From contig CAJNDS010000868.1 in the NCBI GenBank assembly GCA_905221605.1, positions 845,107 to 889,766 on the forward strand: DNA of 44,660 bases. The letters are read 5' to 3'. The position numbers and the translations under genes are program-made. Positions 32,766-42,910 of this stretch are shown in pieces. Source of the DNA: Symbiodinium natans. Taxonomy: Eukaryota; Sar; Dinophyceae; Suessiales; Symbiodiniaceae. Numbering within the stretch: the stretch's first letter is position 1; each line of letters begins with the position of its first letter. A model generated the notes under the pieces. The model had not been told where the DNA came from and did no database searches. It was given only the letters and a program-made list of their open reading frames with translations.

Positions 32766-33125
32766 TTCCTGTTAATGTGACAACTAAACAGCAGCCTTTG
32801 CCAGGACTTGGGCAGCTATCGACAGTGTCACAGTCGTCGGAATCAGGAGGTGCCGCCCCCCTCATGCATTGTGTGTTGCCAGCACCTTCAAGCAGCGTTT
32901 GTGAGTTGAATTGCTGTTGCGCCGGCTCTCTATCTCGGCATGCTGACTCGATTGCCGCAGATCTGGTCCATGTCCAAGAAGCAGTGTGTGTGTGTGTGTG
33001 GGTGTGTGTGTGTGTGAATGTCACACATTCACTTGCGCACGAATTGCTCAGTCATCACTAGATAAACGAATTTAACAGCAATGTTTGACAAATTGAATAG
33101 GACTATTGAACACCGACACTGTGCA

Positions 33126-33433
33126 GTGTCAGTCCTGCCTGTACATGGTGGGGCGGTCGACCGGTAACAGTATCGGCCTGGACGCCCTGCCCCCGAATTG
33201 GGCGGCTGTGTGTGAGGAGAAGGTGGACCGCGGTTCCCAACAGGCTGGCCCCGGTCATTGGTGCTTTGCCTGCAAGATTGGCAGTCAGTTGCAAGCCTTG
33301 ACAGGTCGTCTTCCTGCTTTTCAGTGTGGAGCCACGGGCCGCGAGTGATCTCTGCCGGCACCTTCGCTTCAAGGACAAGTGGGAGGCCTCCTCGTGGCTC
33401 ATCGAGTCTTCTAAGACCAGTCTCCGAGAGTGA
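33126..33433 (+). CDS. Small Cys-rich protein, last two exons
   Basis: An exon beginning after CACTGTGCAG near 33125 encodes CQSCLYMVGRSTG ... WAAVCEEK ... GHWCFACKIG, with two C-x2-C pairs that could bind zinc. A 37-nt GT-AG intron (33288-33324, ending TGCTTTTCAG) joins it in phase to VEPRAASDLCRHLRFKDKWEASSW and a TGA at 33431-33433. The 37-nt length equals that of an intron in the upstream coiled-coil gene. The 5' end was not found. This resembles short zinc-ribbon proteins, but no family can be named. Confidence 0.4.
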
Positions 33434-33529
33434 CTTGGCATACTAATTATTACTGCAAGTGTCTGTAATCATTGTTAGGTAGCAAAGTGGCTGGTTGCCT
33501 GGGCTTGACTCAACTCAAGCTGAGGATCA

Positions 33530-35613
33530 ATGCCGTCCGAGAGATGCCCAACATCTGAGAGTAAGTCTGAGAGTGACACCGAAGGTGAGTCAGAGTCACC
33601 TGAGACTGAGGCAGCTTGGCAAGCACTGCCTTAGATTATGCTAGCCATGCGTTGTGACACGGTTTCTGGTAGGATCAAAAGTGCAGCTGGCTCAGGTCCC
33701 GGCCCAGGGTGACGATGGGAAGGGCAAGTCAAAGATGAATCGTGCGATTCTTTCGCACCTGGGGATCAAGGGAAAGTCTGCAGGCAACACCCAGCAGTAT
33801 GGAAAAAAGGGCAAGGGCAAGGACAACGTCCAGTGCCAGGACAAGGGCAAGGGTGAGGGCAAGCCCGCTGTGGGCAAGGACGACAACCAGCAGAACCAGC
33901 ACAAGGGCAAGGGTGACGTGCACAATGGTGGCGAGGACAAGGGGGGCAAGGACAACACGGGCAAGGGGGACAAGGGTGACACGGCCAAGACCGAGAACAT
34001 GGGTGACCAGGCCAAGGGCCAGGACAAGGGTGCCGTGGACGAGGGTGAGGAATCGGAAGAAGAGGAGCTGAAGGAAAGGGTGAGGAAGACTCTGGAGGCA
34101 GCAGCAGAAGAGAACGAGAGGAGACTTGAAGAGGAACGAGCAGCCCAAGAAGAGCAGGGCAAGGGTGACAAGGGCAAGGTCAAGGGTGGCGGCGGCCAGG
34201 GCAAGGACATGGGTGACCAGGCCAAGGGCAAGGACAACGTCCAGCACCAGGACAAGGGCAAGGGTGAGGGCGACAAAGGTAACCCGGCCAAGGGCAAGGA
34301 CAAGGGCGCAGTGGACAAGGGTGGCAAGGACAACGTCCAGCAGCACCAGGATAAGGGCAAGGGTGACTCCAACAAGGGTGACCCAGCTAAGGGCAAGGAC
34401 AAGGGCGCCGTGGACAAGGGTGGCAAGGACTACTTCCAGCAGCACCAGGACAAGGGCAAGGGTGACTCCAACAAAGGTGGCAAGGACAAGGGTGCCGTGG
34501 ACAAGGGTGGCAAGAACAACGTCCAGCAGCACCAGGACAAGGGCAAGGGTGACTCCAACAAGGGTGTTCAGGTTAAGGGCAAGGGCAAGGGCGCCGTGGA
34601 CAAGGGTGGCAAGGACGACGTCCAGCAGCACCAGGACAAGGGCAAGGGTGACTCCAACAAGGGTGACCCAGCTAAGGGCAAGGACGACAAGGGTGGCAAG
34701 GACAACCTCCAGCACCAGGACAAGGGCAAGGGTGACTCCAACAAAGGTGGCAAGGACAAGGGCGCCGTGGACAAGGGTGGCAAGGACAACGTCCAGCAGC
34801 ACCAGGACAAGGGCAAGGGTGACTCCAACAAGGGTGTTCAGGTTAAGGGCAAGGACAAGGGCGCCGTGGACAAGGGTGGCAAGGACTACTTCCAGCAGCA
34901 CCAGGACAAGGGCAAGGGTGACTCCAACAAAGGTGGCAAGGACAAGGGCGCTGTGGACAAGGGTGGCAAGGACAACATCCAGCAGCACCAGGACAAGGGC
35001 AAGGGTGACTCCAACAAAGGTGGCAAGGACAAGGGCGCCGTGGACAAGGGTGGCAACGACTACTTCCAGCAGCACCAGGACAAGGGCAAGGGTGACTCCA
35101 ACAAGGGTAACCCGCCAAAGGGCCAGGACAAGGGCACTGCCAAGGGCAAGGACCAAATCGTGTCGGTCAAGGGGCAGGACAAGGGCAAGGGCCTTGGATC
35201 CGGCCAAAGGCCAGGACAAGGGCAATGGCAAGGACAAGGGCGGAAAGAACGTCCAGCAGCACAAGAGTGATGCCAAGAACCGGAAGGGCAAGGGTGACAA
35301 AGGTGCCCGGCCCAAGGGCGGCGGCAAAGGCATGGCCATTGATGTGCCGGATAGTTTGGACATTCCTAACCCCCCGGATGACGACACTGTGAGGATGGTG
35401 GTGACCTTTGGCTGCTTTAGAGAGACATGTCGCTGTTTGTCTGTTTGTGTCGGTTTGTCGTGGTGTGCTTGAGCTTGCGTTGCGTCAAGGCTGGAAATCT
35501 GCAGGGACGTCCAAGTCTCAATGGAAAGCTTCACCAGCATCATCTCCTTGCTGGAATTTGGACGAGACGGGAGGGTGAGAATGGCCCTGCTTCTGCTGCT
35601 CGACCAAATTTAG
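33530..35613 (+). CDS. Lysine/glycine-rich KGKGD-repeat protein gene
   Basis: Proposed start ATG 33530 (MPSERCPTSESKSESD, acidic/Ser-rich), a 64-nt GC-AG intron (33623-33686), then a long repetitive exon. Residues are dominated by Lys, Gly, Asp and Gln. Repeats of 29 residues (QQHQDKGKGDSNKGGKDKG...) alternate with 33-residue forms that add DPAK. A Glu-rich coil-like block (EESEEEELKERVRKTLEAAAEENERRLEEE) interrupts near 34040-34150. Around 35185-35200 the homologous repeat phrase DPAKGQDKG appears in the +1 frame, so a one-base indel or error lies there. After that a proposed GA-AG intron (35394-35504, 111 nt) leads to a hydrophobic C-terminus (VQVSMESFTSIISLLEFG ... ALLLLLDQI) and TAG at 35611-35613. 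A disordered, charged linker-type protein is likely. Confidence 0.55.
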
Positions 35614-35712
35614 CATTTGAAAAACACGCACCCACGCAGAGACACATAAGTCGTGATTCATTCGGGGTCTGGTGCTTTCACCCATTGTTAGCTGAGGAGC
35701 CAAGCCATACAG

Positions 35713-36215
35713 GCTCGGTGGAATGATCCAGTTCAACGCCTAGAGAGTTGGATCTCGCACCGGGCCCGGTGGGACCGCCAAATGCTCCTAGACCGTCGTG
35801 AGATGGAGCAGCAGGCTTGGTCGAGTGGTGGAGCGACAGGGTCAGGCCATCAGCAGTATTATCAGGATCCTTGATACTGCTAATCATAGTCGTCAGAGTG
35901 AGCCTCGTTAACTTTAGAGATACTTGGTCAGTACAGCCTGTCGTTCCAGTCTACCAACTCAAGCCGCTGCATCTCCGCGTGACTGTGAATAGTTTTCAGC
36001 CTTCTGTGCTGGAGGAGGACTCAGTGTGATTACTACTGATTGCGACTACCACTATTCCTACGAGTAATGGTATTGACTTGTTGATATTTGCAGTGTCAGT
36101 GTGAAAGTTCTCCTGTGCACTGGCTGCGGGCCCCGCAGGGGTCAACGAAATTTCAGAGTGTCAGCTGACTGGGCAAAAGTTGCCGCTCATCTGCCTGCTC
36201 GTCCCCACTTGTTCT

Positions 36216-36278
<63 letters not shown>

Positions 36279-36400
36279 TGTGTGTGTCTGTCTGATTGTC
36301 ATGCATTCTCTCGCCGGCACAGGTGCCCAACGATGCTCACGTCAAGAAGGACAAGTTGCAGACGGGTCGGGGACCCACTGTCGACACACGACTGTTGTAA
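35713..36400 (+). CDS. Small Cys-containing protein, candidate exons
   Basis: Three coding-like exons separated by splice-like ends. 35713-35865 (after CCATACAG) encodes ARWNDPVQRLESWISHRARW and on to SGHQQYYQ. About 36105-36215 encodes VLLCTGCGPRRGQRNFRVSADW with one C-x2-C. 36323-36400 (after CCGGCACAG) encodes VPNDAHVKKDKLQTGRG and stops at TAA. The purine microsatellite at 36218-36275 would sit in the last intron. The connection between the first and second exon is unproven, and no family is recognised. Confidence 0.35.
36218..36275 (+). repeat. (GA)n microsatellite
   Basis: An almost pure (AG)n run that passes into (TG)n at 36276-36290. Arg-Glu repeats read from it are artefacts. Confidence 0.9.
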
Positions 36401-36512
36401 GATGTGAGAGTCAGTGTTGTAACACGTGTGTGTGTTGTTATTATTGCTGCTTGCCTCTGCGTTGCTCAAGGCAGCTCTAGTAACAGTCGCGTCGCTCAGA
36501 GTGAGAGTGACA

Positions 36513-37196
36513 ATGGCAGGCTGGAAGTGCAAGTTATGTGAGGAGAGGACACACAGAAGGCCGCCCAATAATATTTGTGGTGGCTGCCGTAGCTCGAAGA
36601 GAGGCCGAAACAACCAGAAGCCGAGAGTGAGGTTTGGCCGCAAGAAACAGATGACTAGCAATGGCAGGCCCCAGTGTCAGACACCACCTGTCAAGAAGAA
36701 GAAGAGTCCAGGAGATGCCAGTGAGGTCCAGAGCGCTACGCCCTTGTCTGAGCAGCGCGAGGAGACGACGATTGAGAGTGGCGCAGCCGAGAGGGGCCAG
36801 AGTGATGGGTTCACGTCTGCGGTGAAGCTGCCAACCACAGCCGGGCAGGGCGAGAGTGATTCTGATGAGTTCACGTCTTTCGAGTATCTGCTAGAAACCA
36901 CATATCTTCCTAAACTTCGAAGTCTCGTAGGGTCATGGAGATCCTTCATTATCATGGGTGAGACATTCCGGTTGCTTGAGCGGATGAAGAAAGCCGGGCA
37001 AAAACTGCCCCGGCTTCATGTTCCAGCTGCAATGCTGTCAGTGGCAACAGCCTGTACTGGCATAGCAGAGGCTGACGACATAAGGGTGAGCATTTCCAAG
37101 CACCTGCGCCTATCTGGCACGATGTCTGAATACAAATCTGCTCAGTGTTTCTATCTAATGGCGCTTCCCTGTGCCTCTGATGTGTCAGTGTCCTAG
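36513..37196 (+). CDS. Putative zinc-finger protein, 227 residues
   Basis: ATG 36513 follows tandem AGAGTGA heptamers. The N-terminus MAGWKCKLCEERTHRRPPNNICGGC has W-x-C-x2-C, a 12-residue spacer with Asn near its end, and C-x2-C, close to the RanBP2-type zinc finger (which usually has a shorter spacer). A very basic stretch follows (RSSKRGRNNQKPRVRFGRKKQ), then an acidic/Ser/Thr-rich linker (about residues 75-125) and a helical C-terminal part with LLERMKKAGQKLPRLH and IRVSISKHLRLSG. A nucleic-acid-binding role is plausible from the finger and basic stretch. The C-terminus may continue in another exon, because the stop lies in an AG-rich acceptor-like context. Start and finger are the stronger parts of the call. 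Confidence 0.5.
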   Translation: MAGWKCKLCEERTHRRPPNNICGGCRSSKRGRNNQKPRVRFGRKKQMTSNGRPQCQTPPVKKKKSPGDASEVQSATPLSEQREETTIESGAAERGQSDGFTSAVKLPTTAGQGESDSDEFTSFEYLLETTYLPKLRSLVGSWRSFIIMGETFRLLERMKKAGQKLPRLHVPAAMLSVATACTGIAEADDIRVSISKHLRLSGTMSEYKSAQCFYLMALPCASDVSVS

Positions 37197-37579
37197 CTGC
37201 CAGCAATGTTGAGGTCATTCGCATTGACTGGCTGATTCAGTGTGTGGAGTGAGAAATTAATGCACGATTGTGCTTCCTGCAGTGGGTGTAATACTGGTGC
37301 TATCGCTTCTTTCTCAGAGACGCATTGCGCGCGCCTTCAGGCCGGTTCTTCTCGAGGGCAGAGTCTGGTACTCAGAGCGTGCTCAGCTTGCCTGTTGGTG
37401 CTTGTTACAAAGTCGTAGCGTCACTAGGAAACACCACAGCAGTCCGGCATAAGGGAGTCCTGGCCCGAATCCTGGCCCGCGTGTCAGGTCACTGTCAGGG
37501 CACTGGTGGCCATTCCTGCGGTGCAGCCGGCGTGCTTTGCAGGGCCTGCCTTCTCAGGGTCAGGGATTGACAACGATTA
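37197..37579. other. Spacer, possibly further exons
   Basis: Acceptor-like ends (TTCCTGCAG near 37281) and open frames of 60-80 codons exist but cannot be joined convincingly. Nothing is called. Confidence 0.35.
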
Positions 37580-37676
37580 TTCAGTATTATAATTTAATAT
37601 TATTTATATATAAAGTATGTATATTCATATTATATATATATGTATGTATATGTAAATATATAAATATATAATATGT

Positions 37677-37713
<37 letters not shown>

Positions 37714-37745
37714 TATATTATATTTATTTATTTTTTATATGTATG
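37580..37745. repeat. AT-rich microsatellite block
   Basis: (TA)n, TATG and TTATA words, an AT island inside the otherwise GC-richer right domain, followed by (TG)n near 37740-37755. Confidence 0.9.
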
Positions 37746-37889
37746 TGTGTGTGTCAATCGTATTAATACCTTGAACAATCACAAAAGCCTGTAAACACAG
37801 TAATATGAACAAAATCGAACTAATGATAGTTATAATAACAATAATAACTGTAGTAGTAATAGAAACACTCATGAACTATTCAATCGCCG

Positions 37890-38005
37890 AGGCCAGTGTC
37901 AGTGCCAGTGTGTAGATCGGCAAGAGACATTCGCCGAACTAGAGTCTACGATGGTCAGTGTCAAAGTCTAGATCGGCAAGAGACATCCGCCGAACTAAAT
38001 CATAC
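37890..38005 (+). repeat. 56-bp tandem repeat, two copies (second locus)
   Basis: GATCGGCAAGAGACAT starts at 37915 and 37971, again exactly 56 bp apart, with the same TCGGC/GCCGA hairpin as the copies at 30.6 kb and the same orientation. Confidence 0.9.
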
Positions 38006-38073
38006 AGGTTAGTGTATAATTTGTGCTGGCCTGATGTACCGTTTGGCTCCGTTGTGCGGTGAGTGTGAAAGTC

Positions 38074-41000
38074 ATGAAACGGCGGCAATGTGGTTTTCAG
38101 CCTGTGAAAGGGAAGTTGGCTGCAGCATATTCTGGTGAGTGTGAGACACCCCCGGCGGTTTCCAGTGACAAATCGCAGAGCGGCCGCAGACAGCTTCGCA
38201 GAAACATCCCAGACAGTGGAGACTCCAGTGTCAGCGTGATTCCTGCTGGTGCGAAATTCTGCCATGAGAGTTTCAACTCAAAGTGCCCCAGGTGTTGGTT
38301 CGTGAAGTTTCGTTCCAAGTGGCAGCGATCACACGGGTCGTTCCTTCAGCAGAGTGAGGGTCAACGTGTCCGAACAGCATGGCTGGCAGAACGCCCGGCG
38401 AGCCTAGCCGGCGAATGGGCTGTAGGTTGCGCGCCTTGCGCTGCACTTAGAGCACGCGCAGCACAGAGTGACAGTCGGGCCCGGCACCTGCGCCGCCGAT
38501 TCGACACAAAGTTTGCCCGCTACGAGATCCGCACTCTTTCCCAGATGCAGGCCAGCTCGTTCCAGAATCACGCCGAGAGTGACATCCACAAGAGAGCAAT
38601 TCGCGGAGTGTCATTACCGGATGCACCGCTGGAGAGTCTTATCCTGGGAAGCCGTGAGGACGAGGAGCTGCTGTCAGGGTCAGTTCCGACGCCTGCAGAG
38701 CTTTGGATGCAATACTTGTAGAGTCAAGAAGGATCAGTGTCCAGAATTACTAACTTAGAAAATTTAGTTTAACCTACCCCGGCTGAACTCAGGACTGGCT
38801 CCGCTGCTGGCGGATGATCAAGAGTCCAGTGTCATACAACAAGGCTGCGGCCCAGTCTGTCACCGAGACCTACATCGCGATTCGCAAGAAGAGTGTGACC
38901 AGATATACGTTGAAACGAATGGTCCTTGTCATGGTCGAGATTGTCAGGCGGCGGAAACGAGAAGCATTGAAGAATAGCAGTTGCTGTTCCGTTGCCCTGG
39001 ACGACAAAGCACCATACAGGGTGATCAGGTTTCGGGCCTGCAGCAAGACACTCCAGGGTGAGGGTGAGGAGTCTTGTGTTATCACTGGAGTGGCAGCAGT
39101 GCTGAAGTATCATGGAACAATGACTGGAACAACCACCCGTGATTTGGAAGAGGACTATGGGATCAAAGTGGCCGACAGTGTCAAGGCAGCTTTCCAGATG
39201 CTTTGCACCCCGGAGGGTGACGACACGAACGATGCGCTGTTGCAGCACATCTTGAACACTGTGAAGGCGTGTACCACAGATGGTGCGGCTGCGATGAAGA
39301 AGTCCATGGCGCTCATGCGCGGACGTTGTCTTCCCAACTTGAGTGTGACGATAGTGGACAGAGCACACCAAATACGGCGTGCAGCTCTGGCAATTACTTT
39401 GGAGCCGCGCTTTAAATCATTCTGGGACCATTTTGGGAGAGTGATACCGGCGTTGCAGAACTCAGACGCATGGCGCCTTCGCTTTGCAGTGTTACAGCGT
39501 GAGGCCGGAAGGTTAACCGTAGAGCCTAAACCCTTTAAAACCCTTATATTATTAAAAATAAAACCTTTTAGACTTCAAACCAATAATGTCTTTGAACCTG
39601 TCAGGCACCGACGATGCCAAATCTTCGACGAGCGGTGACTACTCTGTCCTATGCCAAGCAGCGCTTCGACTCATCAGCAACGCCGCAGGCTCGCTATTGC
39701 TTAATGCTGGAGCCGATAGCGCTCCTTTTGGCGTACCAAGCGAAACTTGCTAGTGTTATCAGTGTGGGCTTTTGTGCTTTGGTGTTTGATATTGTAGGTT
39801 CAAAATTCAGTCCAGTTTGAAACACTTTAATGCAACCAGAGCCAAGGTCGGACGAAAGATTGGAAGCCGGCATCAGATGCAAAAGCCAAAAAATGCTAGA
39901 GTCAATGACTGCTGAGCATGCCCTGACAGCTGGCTTGGCCACGGACTTCGGACTCGAGGTGCTTCAGTATGTCCGGCTCAACGACCGAGCAGATCACGAT
40001 ATATCTGCTGTCCTTCGGGAGCGTGACTTCTTCCTAGGCCGCCTGCGACAGTTATTCCTGGAAGGGAGGGTGCTGTGTGAACCCGAAGCAACTGACGTGG
40101 GGACATTTGCTTTTCAAGCCTGTCGCAATGCCATGCAGTGTGCTACCGTTCAGTTTTGTGATCGGCTGCACACGATGTGGGGGCCAATGTCCAAGAGCCA
40201 ATGCCAAAGTGTGATGACCAGCGCCCAGGCATGTGTCGACGCCACCATTGCCAGAGTGATGGCAGACTGCCATTGCTCCGACTCTCACGTGGCGCTCCTA
40301 GGCCTTGACTTTGAATGGGATCCTTTTGAACAGTTCAAGCGCCCAAACAGTACAGGGGCTACTGGTTCTCTGCAGAGTCAAGACAAGCATAATGAGGTTC
40401 AGCTGCTTTGATCTGCAGCTGTGGCAAGCGGCCCGTGAAAAGATGCGTCAGGGTGACGCCGCCGCATGGCAAGCCACACGCCTGGACCAGATAGCCCGCT
40501 TCAAGATGGTCATGAAGCTGACAGGGCAGGAGGTGGACAAGGCCCTGGCGGTTACGGAGTTCGAGAGTCAGGTGGCAGTCTTCTTGGCGGACAAAGCAAC
40601 ACTCAGCAGGTGTCGCAAGGATCAAGATTGCAGGCCGGCGTGGAGGACAGTGCTGAGTGGAAGCCTAGAGGCGTTGAAGCCCAGTGTGAGGTTGTACCTT
40701 TGTGTCTTGGATGGCGAATGCTCCGTGGAGCGTGACTTGTCCCAACTGCGCAGCTTCCTCCAAGAGTGCAAAGGCCCGCTTGACCTGGAGGGCGTTACCG
40801 TTGGACACTTGTTGGAGTTGCGACTGGATGGCCCACAGCGTGAAGAAGAGATAGCGGTGCAAGCTTCAGTCGCAGCTGTCGAGTCCTCTTGTGGTTTGCA
40901 ATTCGCAGGCTGCGCAGCCCTGCAGATGACAGATTTCACGCGTTCCTGCCAGGAGCTTTGGATAGAGTGGTTCGGTCGACGGTTTCGTTCCTATCGGAAG

Positions 41001-41528
41001 CGAGCGGATGCCGGTAAAGTTCGGGTCCCCAGCAGTCGTGGTGTTTCGGCCAAGTTCAAGGGTCAGCGTGAAACAGTCCGGAAACTGTGCAGCATGTCCA
41101 CAGAAGAACTTTCGTCGGCCAGAACGTTCCTGGGCCACAGGGTGAATGACTTTGCGAGGCCAAACAGGTACAAACTGGCAGACAGTCCCGCTTGGTGCAC
41201 GGAGCTTCGCAAATTCCAGAAGAACACGGTGAGGAAGGCTCAGGCTGGTCAGGCCGATAGAACCAGGCGGAAGCTCGGCCTTCGGGCGCCAAAGCCGGAG
41301 CTGCGGACCGGAAGTGTGATGCAGGGCCCTGCTGGTGCCGGCCTGAGGGACAACGCTGTCATCTTGGATTTCACGAAAGATGGCATTCAGCAGCCTCTTG
41401 CTGGGAGGGTGAAGCGACCTCAGGGTGAGCAGGTCAATTTTCAAGTGCTCCAAACAGCCACTGTCGTGGTCGTGGACGATCTTTCAGCGGTGGAGCAGAT
41501 GAGGGCTGGGACGCTTGACGCGATTTAG
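38074..41528 (+). CDS. hAT-like transposase-derived protein with N-terminal zinc finger, five exons
   Basis: Proposed exons: 38074-38682, 38793-39518, 39605-39761, 39840-40332 and 40403-41528. Introns of 110, 86, 78 and 70 nt are GT-AG, and phase is kept across all, giving about 1,036 residues. Exon 1 encodes Cys-rich segments (KCPRCWF; WAVGCAPC) and a C-x2-C ... H-x4-H arrangement ending SSFQNHAESDIHKRA, a BED/C2H2-like finger. Exon 2 carries SVALDDKAPYRV and ACTTDGAAAMKK, candidate first and second catalytic Asp (about residues 273 and 366). The last exon carries DGECSVERDLSQLRSFL, which resembles the hAT dimerisation/catalytic-Glu segment (Glu about 771). This suggests a hAT-superfamily or other RNase H-fold transposase or a domesticated derivative. 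Introns in a transposase favour an old or host-adopted gene. The TAG at 41528 is followed in the same frame by a small ORF. Confidence 0.6.
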
Positions 41529-41627
41529 TTTAATTGCTTCCAAGCGGCAACACTCCTGCTTACCCAAGGGTCAGGTCGGTTGATTTTTCATGAATCTGAA
41601 TGAGTCTGTGACTTTGCGAGGATCGAC

Positions 41628-42035
41628 ATGGCTCGCGTCTATTTGACCGTGGTGGCCCTTGGCAAGGGTCTTGCGTCGAGGCAGGACTGGAATTCCAGCC
41701 ACCGGCTACAGAGGGTGAGATATTATCAGCCGGCCATCAAGGGAAGCGTTTCCACAGTGCACCTGAGTGATCAGTTTCGGGCGAACTTCCAGAGCCTTAG
41801 CAAGCTTGTCCGACATTTCACACAAATTCCGAACAGCTCCTGGAAGATGAGTGTGAACGATGCTGAACCAAGGGCCACTGTGAACGACATGGCCTCTTTG
41901 TACAGCTGGATGTCAGCCGTTCGACGATTAACCCCTGGGAAGCATGTTCCCGGCAAGCAAGGAGCTTCTTTTAATTTCGGAGTGTCAGCCAGTGTAGCAA
42001 ACCCTCCAAAGAAGAGGGCTAAGAAAAACACGTGA
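41628..42035 (+). CDS. Small basic protein or extra exon of the hAT-like gene
   Basis: ATG 41628 opens 135 codons, beginning MARVYLTVVALGKGL and ending in a nuclear-localisation-like PPKKRAKKNT before TGA. It lies 99 nt after the hAT-like stop and in the same frame, so it could be a further exon joined by an intron I cannot place, or a separate short gene. No domain is recognised. Confidence 0.4.
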   Translation: MARVYLTVVALGKGLASRQDWNSSHRLQRVRYYQPAIKGSVSTVHLSDQFRANFQSLSKLVRHFTQIPNSSWKMSVNDAEPRATVNDMASLYSWMSAVRRLTPGKHVPGKQGASFNFGVSASVANPPKKRAKKNT

Positions 42036-42672
42036 CGTTTGGGATCGCTCTTTTTGTAAGGGTCAGTCAGATTGCAGCAGGTGTACCATGGAGCAAAGCA
42101 CATAGTCTGAGGGCGTTCTCAGATGTGAACTCCACAGGGGGGCGGGGGGTAAGGTCTGGCTGTGCAGAGATGAAACACAGCAGGCGCTTGATGAAGAAAC
42201 AGCTGTGTGGTTGTATTTGGTGCATATAGGGTGACAGAGGAGCCAGTGCCCACTCTCATATCACTGTGAGAGCCCCTTGAGCCAGGTGACCGTCTTCAGT
42301 CAGCAAATCGCCTTCCAACTGTGCGGCCCCGAGCGACAATGTGTGTTACCATCTCACTCCTGCGACTTCCACAAGTGTGAACTTCCGCCTTCAGGCTGGC
42401 TGGTGCCGGGCCCCCATTGTTCCAAGAGTGTGGTTGTGTTTTGGGATAGGATATTTTGCCGCCTTTGGGGACGATTCAGAGTTCTTAGGGTTTAGGGTGT
42501 TGATGGTTTAAAAGGTTTCAAACAAATTGGGGTTTTGGCCTTTAAGGTACTTTAGTGTGATTCAGAAGTCATCTGCAAGGCTCGTTCATGGTCGTTGTTG
42601 ACACTCACCCGGGCCGGGCGCCCGGTGCACGGCCAGTTTTTGATCGCAAAAGTGTATTGTGTCACTCAAACT
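42036..42672. other. Spacer with no gene seen
   Basis: Short frames only. Contains the sole TTTAGGG-type word of the right domain (near 42487-42498) and continues to carry AGNGTSA heptamers. Confidence 0.45.
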
Positions 42673-42835
42673 CAAGTGGCATTACACCCCGACCTAGCGC
42701 TAGGTCGGGGTGTATTGCCACTTGCTAAGTAACCAAGCAATACCCTTAGAATTCGCAACATGAGTTTGGTGTATTGGTAGGCGGGGTTTGAGGTGCCAAT
42801 ACACCCCGACCTAGCGCTAGGCCAGGGTGAATTGC
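42673..42835. repeat. Pair of palindromes around CCTAGCGCTAGG
   Basis: 42673-42724 is a 52-bp palindrome with one mismatched pair; its inner 32 bp (42683-42714) are perfect. A second, imperfect copy with the same core lies at about 42793-42835. The sequence between them also holds CAATACCC ... GGTGTATTG complements. The pair sits 76 bp upstream of the next gene. A MITE-type insertion or a protein-binding dyad are both possible. Confidence 0.85.
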
Positions 42836-42910
42836 AACCTTGGTTTTTGTTGCCGCCGCGGCTTAAGCGCTTGGCCCCGCCAGCCATTTTGCAATTCGCT
42901 TTTCTTGACC

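Noticed and set aside
33729-35543. 604-codon minus-strand frame rich in Leu/Val/Ala
   Set aside because: It is the complement of the KGKGD repeat region. Neighbouring genes and splice-like signals are all on the plus strand and the frame has no non-repetitive domain.
42882-42891. AGCCATTTTG just upstream of the 42.9-kb start codon, ten bases shared with the dinoflagellate spliced leader
   Set aside because: Only the middle of the leader matches and the flanks (CCGT before, GCTCAAG after) do not. A ten-base match in 44 kb is not strong enough to claim a relict leader from a retroposed cDNA.
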